DNA from: Paludibacteraceae bacterium
GTDB taxonomy: Bacteria; Bacteroidota; Bacteroidia; Bacteroidales; Paludibacteraceae
Assembly: GCA_017937025.1 (NCBI GenBank)
Contig: JAGBEJ010000005.1
Coordinates: 1 to 64,000 of the forward strand
DNA length: 64,000 nucleotides
Direction: 5' to 3'
Shown: positions 1 through 7,723 of the stretch, piece after piece
Numbering within the stretch: the stretch's first letter is position 1
How the letters are laid out: each line of letters starts with the position of its first letter
Translations under genes and position numbers: made by a program
Notes under the pieces: model-generated
The model's database searches: none
What the model was told of the DNA's origin: nothing
The model's input: the letters and a program-made list of their open reading frames with translations, nothing else

Positions 1-2
1 AC

Positions 3-1424
3 AAGGACAACAACCAGATCGGTGCGACCCAGACCGTCAACTACGGCGGCAATGCGACCGCTCCTACCGCTCCTGCGGTAACCGGCTACACGTTCGCCGG
101 CTGGGATAAGTCATACAGCAATGTGACTGAGGATTTGGTTGTGACAGCGACTTACACAATCAATACTTACACAGTGAAGTTCTTCGACAAGGACAACAAC
201 CAGATCGGTACAACTCAGACCATCAACTACGGCGGCAATGCGACCGCTCCTGCCGTTCCTGCGATAACCGGCTACACATTCGCCGGCTGGGATAAGTCAT
301 ACAGCAATGTGACAGAGGATTTGATTGTGACAGCAACTTACACAATCAACACTTACACTGTGACATTCAAGAACTGGAACGGTGATGTTCTGAAAACTCA
401 GAGTGTCGCATACGGCAGTGCGGCAACTGAACCAACCGTTCCTGCAAGAGCAGGCTATACATTCACCGGCTGGGATGCAGACTTCAGCAATGTGACAGGA
501 GATGTTGTTGCAACAGCAACATTCTCTACAAATGCATACTCAGTAACGTTCAAGGATTGGAACGGTGATGTCTTGAAGAGTCAGAATGTCGCATATGGCA
601 ACTCAGCAACAGCGCCTGCAACTCCAACAAGAACCGGCTACACGTTCGCCGGCTGGGATAAGGCGTTCAGCAATGTAACTGAGGATTTGATTGTGACAGC
701 GACATACACAATCAACACTTACACAGTGACATTCAAGAACTGGAACGGTGATGTTCTGAGTACGCAGACAGTGGATTATGGAGCAGGTGCAACTGAGCCT
801 ACTGTGCCAGCTCGTGAAGGCTATGAGTTTATCGGCTGGGATAAGATATTCAATAATGTTATGAGCGATATGATAATTATTGCTCAATATGAGGAATTGT
901 CAACACCAGTAACACCAAGCATTACGGTTCCAGATAACGCAACTCAAACGGTTGCTTTGAATGAAAATATTGAGGATATAATATTTGAGGTTGATAATAC
1001 AAATGCGGATATCTCTGTGACAGGCTTGCCTGATGGCGTGACTTATGAGCAACTCGGCAATACTGTAGTAATTAGCGGTAAGCCAACAGAAAGCGGAACG
1101 TTCACGTATGTTGTGAAGGCGGAAGCCGATGGCTTGGCATCGACTAAGGAGTCTGTTATAATTGTAGAAGAGCAACCAGAGAACCCAACTTCGGTTGATG
1201 AGACTGCTTTGAATTACTCGTGGAAGCAGACGCAAAACTCGGTTGCACTTGAAGGTGTGAATGTCAAGATTATGACTCTCTACTCAGAAAGCGGAGCTCG
1301 TATCAAAACAGTCAGAGGCTCTAATGAGATAAATACTTCCGAGCTTGTTTACGGAAGCAGATTTATCGTAGTTGCTATAGTTGAAGGTAAGAGCAATCCG
1401 ATAGCGAACAAGTTCATCAAATAA
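3..1424 (+). CDS. InlB B-repeat / Listeria-Bacteroides repeat surface protein, 5'-truncated
   Basis: The reading frame is open from base 3, so the gene starts upstream of the window. It encodes nearly five tandem units of about 62 residues, each with a TYTVxF strand, a GYxFxGWD turn and a SNVTxDxxVTATY end. This is the InlB B-repeat (Flg_new) pattern of extracellular adhesin-like proteins. An Ig-like segment rich in short beta strands follows, then a C-terminal stretch of about 80 residues ending NKFIK. The end resembles a type IX secretion sorting domain, with a hydrophobic strand before a terminal lysine. The first two units are almost identical at DNA level, so copy number may vary by recombination. 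Surface or secreted location is inferred. Binding partner unknown. Confidence 0.8.
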   Translation, partial: KDNNQIGATQTVNYGGNATAPTAPAVTGYTFAGWDKSYSNVTEDLVVTATYTINTYTVKFFDKDNNQIGTTQTINYGGNATAPAVPAITGYTFAGWDKSYSNVTEDLIVTATYTINTYTVTFKNWNGDVLKTQSVAYGSAATEPTVPARAGYTFTGWDADFSNVTGDVVATATFSTNAYSVTFKDWNGDVLKSQNVAYGNSATAPATPTRTGYTFAGWDKAFSNVTEDLIVTATYTINTYTVTFKNWNGDVLSTQTVDYGAGATEPTVPAREGYEFIGWDKIFNNVMSDMIIIAQYEELSTPVTPSITVPDNATQTVALNENIEDIIFEVDNTNADISVTGLPDGVTYEQLGNTVVISGKPTESGTFTYVVKAEADGLASTKESVIIVEEQPENPTSVDETALNYSWKQTQNSVALEGVNVKIMTLYSESGARIKTVRGSNEINTSELVYGSRFIVVAIVEGKSNPIANKFIK

Positions 1425-1446
1425 GGCTTTGTAAGCAAACGATAGG

Positions 1447-1482
1447 CAAGTCCAGGCAGAGATGTCTGGACTTGTTGTTTTG
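1447..1482 (+). terminator. Rho-independent terminator of the repeat-protein gene
   Basis: Perfect 9-bp stem CAAGTCCAG/CTGGACTTG with a 10-base loop, followed by a T-rich tract. It lies just past the stop codon at 1424. Confidence 0.75.
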
Positions 1483-1498
1483 TTCGCATAGCGACAAT

Positions 1499-1530
1499 AA
1501 AAAAGGGCATCAGTTCGATGCCCTTTCTTG
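1499..1530. terminator. Bidirectional terminator between convergent genes
   Basis: Stem GGGCATC/GATGCCC with loop AGTTC, preceded by an A-run and followed by a T-run, so it can work on both strands. It separates the repeat-protein gene from the end of argS. Confidence 0.7.
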
Positions 1531-1550
1531 TCGTGATATGTGTTTTGGAA

Positions 1551-3341
1551 TTACATTCTTTCAGGAACCTCGATTCCCAGCAATGACATGGCAGACTTGA
1601 TAGTCTTGGCCACATTGGCCGCGAGAACGAGTCTCATTTGCTTTATGACAGGGTTTACCTCCTTCAGGAAAGAGTAGTCGTGGTAGAACTGGTTGAACTC
1701 CTTGGAGAGCTCGTATGCGTAGTTTGCGATGACCGAAGGGCTGAACTCCTGGCCAGCCTGAGCCACGACGTTTGGATAAGACGCCAGCAACTGTATGAGC
1801 TGAGTCTCTTTCTCGTTTGTCTCTATTGAGTTGTCAAGCTGCTCTGGCAGTGCGATGCCCTCGGCGGCAGCCTTGCGGAGCACAGACTTGATTCTTGCGT
1901 GTGTGTACTGTATGAAAGGTCCTGTGTTGCCGTTGAAGTCGATGCTTTCCTGTGGGTTGAACAGCATGTTCTTCTTAGGGTCAACCTTGAGGATGAAATA
2001 CTTCAACGCTCCGAGTCCTACGATTCTTGCTATCTCGTTCAGTTCGGCCTCTGTCGCGCCTTCTGTCTCGCGGTCTTTGCCCATCTCTTTGGCAGTCGCA
2101 ATCATGTCGTCCATCAGGTCGTCGGCGTCAACCACAGTGCCCTCGCGGCTCTTCATCTTGCCGTTTGGCAACTCTACCATGCCGTATGAGAAATGCACGA
2201 GGCTCTTGCCCCACTTGAATCCGAGACGGTCGAGCAGGATGGAAAGCACTTGGAAGTGGTAGTTCTGCTCGTTGCCTACGACGTATATCATTTGGTCGAT
2301 AGGGAACTCCTTGAAGCGCAGTGTGGCTGTTCCTATGTCCTGTGTCATATAGACGGAAGTGCCGTCGGAACGCAGGAGGAGCTTCTCGTCGAGTCCGTCT
2401 TTCTCGAGGTTGGCCCATACCGAGCCGTCCTCTCTCTTGTAGAACTCGCCCTTGGCAAGTCCTTCCTCGACTTTCTGCTTGCCCACGAGGTATGTGTCTG
2501 ATTCGTAGTAAATCTTGTCGAACGCCACGCCGAGACGCTTGTATGACTCGTCGAAGCCCTGGTAAACCCACTGGTTCATCATGCTCCACAGTTCTCTGAC
2601 TTCCTTGTCGCCGGCTTCCCACTTGCGCAGCATCTCCTGCGCCTCTTTGATGAGCGGCGCGTTCTTCTTCGCTTCTTCCTCGCTCTCGCCCTTGGCCATC
2701 AGCTCGTTCACCTGCTCTTTGTATTTCTTGTCGAAGAGCACGTAGAAGTCGCCTACGAGGTGGTCGCCTTTCTTTCCGGCAGCCTCTGGAGTGATGTTCT
2801 CGCCCCATTTCTGCCAAGCCAGCATCGATTTGCAGATGTGTATTCCGCGGTCGTTCACGATGTTGGTCTTCACAACCTTGTTGCCGTTGGCTGTCATTAT
2901 CTTGCTGAGCGAGTATCCCAAAAGGTTGTTTCTGACATGTCCCAGGTGAAGCGGCTTGTTGGTGTTTGGCGACGAGTACTCGATCATCACGAGCGGAGCG
3001 TTGTCCTCGACGCTCTTTATGCCGAAGTTGTCATCCTTGTTTATCTTGTTGAGCGTGTCAATCCATTGTGTCTTTGCCACAGAGATGTTCAGGAATCCCT
3101 TTATCACATTGAAGTCGCTGACTTCCTTTGCGTTGTTTTTCAGGTATTCGCCTATTTCCTGTCCTATGGCGTCTGGAGACTTGTGTGCCGCTTTGGAGAA
3201 TGCGAATGTGACAACAGTGACGTCGCCCTGAAACTCCTTCTTTGTCTTTTGTATCTGAATCTTATCGGCGTCCACGTCAATGCCGTAAAGGGATTTGACG
3301 GCTTGTGCGGTGGCCTTTGCGATAGACTGTTCAAGTTCCAT
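1551..3341 (-). CDS. argS: Arginyl-tRNA synthetase
   Basis: Class I aminoacyl-tRNA synthetase that charges tRNA-Arg in the cytoplasm. The 596 residues match the family's usual length. An N-terminal Add-1-type tRNA-recognition domain (about residues 5-105) precedes the catalytic core, which carries the HIGH-type motif HLGH inside PNTNKPLHLGHVRNN. The KMSKS-equivalent loop reads GKMKSREG. The C-terminus is the helical DALR anticodon-binding domain, with HARIKSVLRKA and the typical ending IKSAMSLLGIEVPERM. The ATG at 3341 gives the expected N-terminus. The gene is monocistronic, convergent with the upstream repeat gene, and has a Bacteroidota-type -7 box 45 bases upstream. Confidence 0.97.
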   Translation of the reverse strand: MELEQSIAKATAQAVKSLYGIDVDADKIQIQKTKKEFQGDVTVVTFAFSKAAHKSPDAIGQEIGEYLKNNAKEVSDFNVIKGFLNISVAKTQWIDTLNKINKDDNFGIKSVEDNAPLVMIEYSSPNTNKPLHLGHVRNNLLGYSLSKIMTANGNKVVKTNIVNDRGIHICKSMLAWQKWGENITPEAAGKKGDHLVGDFYVLFDKKYKEQVNELMAKGESEEEAKKNAPLIKEAQEMLRKWEAGDKEVRELWSMMNQWVYQGFDESYKRLGVAFDKIYYESDTYLVGKQKVEEGLAKGEFYKREDGSVWANLEKDGLDEKLLLRSDGTSVYMTQDIGTATLRFKEFPIDQMIYVVGNEQNYHFQVLSILLDRLGFKWGKSLVHFSYGMVELPNGKMKSREGTVVDADDLMDDMIATAKEMGKDRETEGATEAELNEIARIVGLGALKYFILKVDPKKNMLFNPQESIDFNGNTGPFIQYTHARIKSVLRKAAAEGIALPEQLDNSIETNEKETQLIQLLASYPNVVAQAGQEFSPSVIANYAYELSKEFNQFYHDYSFLKEVNPVIKQMRLVLAANVAKTIKSAMSLLGIEVPERM

Positions 3342-3385
3342 GTCTTATGATGTTTTTAAGTTTTTGTATCAATGATTTAGAATCG

Positions 3386-3393
3386 CAAATATA
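3386..3393 (-). promoter_or_regulatory. Probable argS promoter -7 box
   Basis: Minus-strand TATATTTG matches the Bacteroidota -7 consensus TAnnTTTG and lies 45 bases before the argS ATG. No good -33 TTTG was found at 19-21 bases. Confidence 0.5.
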
Positions 3394-3425
3394 GCAAAAA
3401 ATGGGCTAAGGGGCGGTTGTCTGAC

Positions 3426-3456
3426 TTTGTTTTGACCGCTTAAATCCCTATATTTG
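3426..3456 (+). promoter_or_regulatory. Bacteroidota-type promoter of the 3481 gene
   Basis: TTTG at 3426-3429 and TATATTTG at 3449-3456 are 19 bases apart, matching the -33/-7 pattern of the Bacteroidota primary sigma factor. The box contains an in-frame TTG at 3454, so translation must begin downstream, at the ATG at 3481. Confidence 0.7.
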
Positions 3457-3480
3457 AAAATTCATTGCAATAAACCGAAT

Positions 3481-4455
3481 ATGTTCAACACAAGAAATGC
3501 GATAATAACAATAGCCTTGTCAATGCTTGCGACATCTGTCAATGCTCAGTTGTTTGGCTCCGACAGGTCTAAAAGAACGTCAAACAAATCTAGATACGAG
3601 GTAGGGACTGACATCAGAAGTAATAATAGGCAAATCGTCGCGCATGACGGATTCGCTCCGGACACAGCGGAGAACGAATCGAAAGGCATGAAGAAGCTGA
3701 CTGAGTTGTTTAAGAAAAGTGATAACAGAACACAGCCTAAGTCTTCGAACGCCAACAACCCTTCTGTGAACAGAAATGTCGCATTAGCAAAGAATAGACG
3801 TAATCCTGCACTTGATAATAAATTCATATTCAGAGGATTCGCCCTGAACGGCATCGTGAATGTGGAGAGCCTGAAAGCCGACACAAATCCTCCTGCCGGA
3901 TTCAAACAGTACATCACCGATATGCGATTCTACGAGGAAGGCGAGGACCTGCGCCTTATAGATAACAGCGGACTGCATGTGACTATGCTTTTCGAGCCTG
4001 GCACATCGCGCTTGACTGGAGTGCAGGTGGAGAACGTGGACCGCATGGACCAGGTGCAGCAGTTGCAGCAACTCATCAAGAAAGAAATGGGCGTGCCTAC
4101 GAGAGGCTACGAGGTCATAAGAAATTATGACGGCGACAACAACTCCGTATGGACCGACTATTCAACCTACGAGTTTGTCTATCAGTACGACTACGGCGAT
4201 GTGATTTATGACTTCCACATCAGCCAGTACGGCGCGAAGAAGAGCAATGGCAAAATAATGCACCCTTACGATTTCCTTGCCACTGTGACTATACCGAAAA
4301 ACGAGCCTGAGCCTGCGGCGGAGCAGTCGCGCGAGTCAAGCGATGCCAAGGCTGGTGAAGCCGACAAATCGAAACTCGACAAGTTCTATCCTAAGGAGGG
4401 CGTGCAGCGCCACGGCAACTACACTGTCGAGGTCAAGCTTCTGGCTTGGTGGTAA
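3481..4455 (+). CDS. Secreted protein of unknown function
   Basis: A 324-residue protein not recognised as a named family. The N-terminus (MFNTRNAIITIALSMLATS then VNAQ) is a Sec signal peptide, so a periplasmic or outer-membrane position is expected. A polar, low-complexity stretch rich in Lys, Ser and Asn follows (about residues 20-110), then a folded-looking region with several aromatic strands, and a charged linker near residue 290. The upstream TTG at 3454 lies in the promoter box and was rejected as a start. The stop codon abuts the stop of the convergent esterase gene with no space for a terminator, so the two transcripts must overlap. Confidence 0.7.
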   Translation: MFNTRNAIITIALSMLATSVNAQLFGSDRSKRTSNKSRYEVGTDIRSNNRQIVAHDGFAPDTAENESKGMKKLTELFKKSDNRTQPKSSNANNPSVNRNVALAKNRRNPALDNKFIFRGFALNGIVNVESLKADTNPPAGFKQYITDMRFYEEGEDLRLIDNSGLHVTMLFEPGTSRLTGVQVENVDRMDQVQQLQQLIKKEMGVPTRGYEVIRNYDGDNNSVWTDYSTYEFVYQYDYGDVIYDFHISQYGAKKSNGKIMHPYDFLATVTIPKNEPEPAAEQSRESSDAKAGEADKSKLDKFYPKEGVQRHGNYTVEVKLLAWW

Positions 4456-5373
4456 TCACTTTTTGTAAAGGTCGTCCGGCTTGGCGCTACCTATCTTGGA
4501 GCGCGGAATCCTTGTGTCGTTGATGGTGCAGTCGATGCTTTTTATCACGCCGGGATTCTTGATGAAAGCGGCAATTTCGTCAACGTCTCTGACCATGGGC
4601 GATGACGCTATCTCATGGCCGTAGCCGGTGAAACGGTAAACTCTGTATGTGTATCCGAACTTCTTGAATCTTTTTGCAAGCGCGTTCGTGCCGAAAAGTC
4701 CCAGATTGAAGAACTTTATCTTATTGTAAACCACAAGCTTGTCGTCGGTGCCGTGGAAGAAGAATGTCGGCGCTGGCGCGGTCTTGTAGTCGGGATTTCC
4801 TTCGTGGCTGAATACCGCTCCGGCAAATGAAATCACGCCGGCGTATGAAAATCCTTCAGGCAGGTATGCTGCCGCAAGTTCTGTCCTGTTGGCGCGCTCA
4901 TAGTCGGTTTGCAGCACGGTTATGGCTCCGGCGCTCGAGCCGCAAGTGAAAATCTTTTTGTCGTTGATGCCGTATTTGCCTTTGTTGTCGATTAGGAACC
5001 TGGTTGCGGCGCAAAGGTCCTCGGCGGCTATGTGTATGGCGTTGTCTATTGGTTTAGTGTTCAGTTTGCCCACTTTGCTCACACCCTTCATGCCGAGTCG
5101 GTAGTCTATCGCCGCCACGGTCATGCCTCGCTCAGCCATCTTGGTGCAGAAAACCACGTTCAGCGAGTCGCTCTTGCTGCCGTGTATGAATCCGCCGCCG
5201 AATACAAAAATCAGGCATCTGCCGTCGGTCTGCGCCGTGTCGCTGCGGTAGATGTCAAGATAGAGCTTCTGTCCGCCGTTCTCTGCGTAGAAGATTTCCT
5301 TGTCAACTTTGACTCCAGCGAACGTGCTGGATGTCAGTGAAATGAAGAATGAAAATGCGATTAATTGTCTCAT
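4456..5373 (-). CDS. Secreted alpha/beta-hydrolase (carboxylesterase/lipase type)
   Basis: A 305-residue alpha/beta hydrolase with an N-terminal signal peptide (MRQLIAFSFFISLTSSTFAG). The oxyanion-hole segment reads FVFGGGFIHGS, as in the HGGGF family of esterases. The nucleophile elbow is GSSAG (in CGSSAGAIT). The acid is probably the Asp of HGTDDKLV, and the base the His of GYGHEIA. The substrate is probably an ester, such as an acylated carbohydrate or a lipid, but cannot be fixed from sequence. It lies 22 bases downstream of tatC on the same strand and could be co-transcribed with it, though its signal looks Sec-type and has no twin arginine. Confidence 0.85.
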   Translation of the reverse strand: MRQLIAFSFFISLTSSTFAGVKVDKEIFYAENGGQKLYLDIYRSDTAQTDGRCLIFVFGGGFIHGSKSDSLNVVFCTKMAERGMTVAAIDYRLGMKGVSKVGKLNTKPIDNAIHIAAEDLCAATRFLIDNKGKYGINDKKIFTCGSSAGAITVLQTDYERANRTELAAAYLPEGFSYAGVISFAGAVFSHEGNPDYKTAPAPTFFFHGTDDKLVVYNKIKFFNLGLFGTNALAKRFKKFGYTYRVYRFTGYGHEIASSPMVRDVDEIAAFIKNPGVIKSIDCTINDTRIPRSKIGSAKPDDLYKK

Positions 5374-5395
5374 AGCGAGACAAAAATAATGATTT

Positions 5396-6205
5396 TTATT
5401 GTTGGCTATCTTCCGTTTCCTCCGGCTCTGCTTTTTTGATTATGAAAATGCTGAAAAGAAATAGCAGATACAGCGGCAGTGTGACGAGTATTAGCGTCAT
5501 AAGGTCGGGCGGCGTTATTATGGCTGCGACTATCATTATGATTAAAAGCGCATGTTTCTTGTAACGGGCAAGGAATTCATGGCGTATCAGTCCCATTTTA
5601 GCAAGGGCAAATGCTATTATTGGCAGTTGAAAAACAAGCCCCATGGTGATAGTCAGCCCGACGAATGTGGAGACGTACGAGTCGAGTGTTATGTTGCTCA
5701 CGATGCGTGACGATACCGAGTATGTCCCCAAGAATCTGAACGAGATGGGGAACAGGATGAAGTAGCTCATCAGTACTCCTGCTACTGACAGAAAGAATAT
5801 CGCCAACGCCACGAGGACGGAGTATTTCTTCTCGTTGTCGTAGAGCGCTGGCGTTGTGAATCGGAGCAGTTCCCAAAGGATATATGGAAATGAGAGCAAG
5901 AATCCCAGATAGAGCGAAGTCGTGATGTGTTCCATGAATTGGCTGCTCAGGTCGGTCGAAATCATATTCACATGGTATTCTTCAAAATGGAATTCGGCGA
6001 ATCCTATGCTGTGTATGAAATTCTCTATGGCTCTGTAGGTCACGAAATCGCATTCGCTTGGCGCGAGCATAATCCGCCAGGTCAAGTCCTTGAAACAGAA
6101 CACGGCGACGGCGACTGCTGCAATCACGACAATGATGCGAAGCAACATTTTGCGGAGCACCTCAAGGTGTCCGCCGAATGTCAGCATATTGTTTTCTTCG
6201 CTCAT
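5396..6205 (-). CDS. tatC: Sec-independent translocase subunit TatC
   Basis: TatC is the membrane receptor that binds twin-arginine signal peptides and recruits TatA to export folded proteins. The 269 residues contain the N-terminal motif GHLEVLRK, the conserved FPYILWELLRF loop with TPALYDNEKK, and about six membrane helices. The C-terminal tail is acidic. The gene sits 6 bases after tatA with no tatB, the minimal TatA-TatC arrangement. Immediately upstream on the same strand is a peptide-modification cluster whose precursor has a twin-arginine signal, so that peptide is the obvious local cargo (inference). Confidence 0.96.
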   Translation of the reverse strand: MSEENNMLTFGGHLEVLRKMLLRIIVVIAAVAVAVFCFKDLTWRIMLAPSECDFVTYRAIENFIHSIGFAEFHFEEYHVNMISTDLSSQFMEHITTSLYLGFLLSFPYILWELLRFTTPALYDNEKKYSVLVALAIFFLSVAGVLMSYFILFPISFRFLGTYSVSSRIVSNITLDSYVSTFVGLTITMGLVFQLPIIAFALAKMGLIRHEFLARYKKHALLIIMIVAAIITPPDLMTLILVTLPLYLLFLFSIFIIKKAEPEETEDSQQ

Positions 6206-6211
6206 TTTGTG

Positions 6212-6454
6212 CTATTGCTCCTTTGCTTCTTTTTTGCTTGCGGCGTTCTCGTCTTTCGCCTCGGTTGCGCCTTCTTCAGGCTTGCGCATTTCTTCGCTGA
6301 AGGCTTCCGCGCCGTCGCTCATCCCCTTCTTGAATTCCTTGACTCCTTTGCCCATGTTGCGCATCAGGTCTGGCAGTTTCTTGCCTCCGAATATCAGCAG
6401 AGCCACTCCGCCTATAAGTATGATTTCTGTTGTTCCGATGAATAGTAATGTCAT
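6212..6454 (-). CDS. tatA: Twin-arginine translocase subunit TatA
   Basis: An 80-residue TatA/E-type protein that forms the export pore with TatC. A short N-terminal membrane helix (about residues 4-21) is followed by the FGGKKLPDLMRNMGKGVKEFKKG amphipathic helix, with the Phe-Gly hinge present, then a charged Lys/Glu-rich tail. It begins 13 bases after the end of the 102-residue CXXX-system protein gene. This spacing places tatA and tatC in the same transcription unit as the radical-SAM peptide genes. Confidence 0.95.
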   Translation of the reverse strand: MTLLFIGTTEIILIGGVALLIFGGKKLPDLMRNMGKGVKEFKKGMSDGAEAFSEEMRKPEEGATEAKDENAASKKEAKEQ

Positions 6455-6467
6455 GATTTCTTGGTTT

Positions 6468-6776
6468 TTATTTGTTGCAATTACATTCTGTTCCGCACAC
6501 GAGGAATATTTCGCATGTGTCGAAGTTTATTTCCCAGTTGCCGTTCTTGGCGCTTTCCCATTTGTATTTGTCCGCCATTCTGTTCCACCAGTTCTGAAAC
6601 TTGGTGCTTGTCTCGCCCATGTCTTTCACTAATTTTTCGTACAAGTCGGCGTTGTCGGCTGTCAGTATCTTAGACAGCTCAGCCAGACCGTTTTTGCGTT
6701 CAAATAATGTTTGAATCTCGTTTTTCTCGTCAAGAGTCACTTGACCTACTTTTTTCTTTTCCATATTCTTTACCAT
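6468..6776 (-). CDS. Small accessory protein of the CXXX-repeat peptide modification system
   Basis: A 102-residue soluble protein, mostly helical in appearance (about residues 10-70). It has a Trp-rich central segment (FQNWWNRMADKYKW) and a C-terminal pair of cysteines near the end (CGTECNCNK). Its size and position directly after the maturase agree with the small accessory protein that accompanies CXXX-repeat peptide radical-SAM systems in Bacteroidales, as I recall that family. Its role is not known and it may be a carrier or chaperone. The ATG at 6776 overlaps the stop of the upstream maturase gene by 7 bases, suggesting translational coupling. A second Met at residue 5 is an alternative start. 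Confidence 0.65.
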   Translation of the reverse strand: MVKNMEKKKVGQVTLDEKNEIQTLFERKNGLAELSKILTADNADLYEKLVKDMGETSTKFQNWWNRMADKYKWESAKNGNWEINFDTCEIFLVCGTECNCNK

Positions 6777-7720
6777 TCTTCTTTTACATCAAAAGGATCT
6801 ATGTAATTTATTTCTTTTATCTCTGGGAGATTATATCCAGCCTTGCTCAGTTTCGCGGAAATGTCTCTCGCTGCGTTTCTTTCTAAGTGCGCGATTACGC
6901 ATTGCTGGTGGCTCGGCGTGTTGTTGTCCCATGTGAGTTTCTGGTTCAGCCAGATGCATCTGTTGCAGTGGTATGCGTCGCAGTTTCTGCACAGTGGCGC
7001 GTGGTCGAGTTCCAGCAGCTGCTTGTTGGGGATGCAAAGCCCGTTCTCGAGGTCGCCGACGGAACGTGACGCGTCTTTTGTCTTGTGGTTCATCTTGTTT
7101 GAGACGCCTGTCTTCTCGTCGTAGTAGAACGCCGGGCACAAGTAGAATTTTCCGTTCGGCGCTATTGTTATGTTGCCTATGCCAGCCTCGCAGTTATGCA
7201 TTTCCTTCAGCGTCAGCCTGTCGGTGAGTATGTTCAGCTGAGGGTGTTTCTGCTCTTTGTACAGATTTACAATCACTGTGCTCAGCGTATTCAGGGCTTT
7301 CTTGTATTCGGCTATCTGCTCGTCTTTGAATGTCTCGATGTCGGTCAGGCAGATGTTCATTCTTTTCACGCTTGGCAGCAGTGCGGCTATGTCGTATTGT
7401 TTCGCTATCAGGTCCTTGATTTTTATGCGCAGCACGATGTTGTCGCAGTCAACAGCGGTCGGCACTTCGTTCGTCACCTTCACGTCTCGCCCGATTTTCA
7501 GATTGTCTATCGATTCGATTACTTCGTTGTATTCTGCCGGCAGTTCGTATTCCGGATACACGTATTGAATCATGAGATTCTGCTTCATGCCGAAGAGTAT
7601 CGCTTTCTTCAGCGTTTCTATCGGCATCAGGTTTCTCTCTTTCAGTGGGTTGTCTGCGTGACAGTATGCCACGCTGGTGTCGTCTAATAGTATGACTAAA
7701 TATTGCAGATATGGCTTCAT
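6770..7720 (-). CDS. CXXX-repeat peptide maturase, SPASM-like protein lacking the radical-SAM cysteine triad
   Basis: A 316-residue protein resembling the second maturase of CXXX-repeat peptide systems. Its C-terminal third has a SPASM-like cysteine array: a Cys in HNCEAGIGNI, one in YLCPAFYY, then CRNCDAYHCNRC and a final Cys near SHQQC. That pattern normally ligates auxiliary iron-sulphur clusters in radical-SAM peptide enzymes. No CxxxCxxC motif is present in the N-terminal half, so it should not form the SAM-cleaving cluster itself. It probably acts with the adjacent true radical-SAM enzyme, as recognition partner or electron carrier (inference). It starts 3 bases after that gene ends. 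Confidence 0.7.
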   Translation of the reverse strand: MKPYLQYLVILLDDTSVAYCHADNPLKERNLMPIETLKKAILFGMKQNLMIQYVYPEYELPAEYNEVIESIDNLKIGRDVKVTNEVPTAVDCDNIVLRIKIKDLIAKQYDIAALLPSVKRMNICLTDIETFKDEQIAEYKKALNTLSTVIVNLYKEQKHPQLNILTDRLTLKEMHNCEAGIGNITIAPNGKFYLCPAFYYDEKTGVSNKMNHKTKDASRSVGDLENGLCIPNKQLLELDHAPLCRNCDAYHCNRCIWLNQKLTWDNNTPSHQQCVIAHLERNAARDISAKLSKAGYNLPEIKEINYIDPFDVKEEW

Positions 7721-7723
7721 GTC

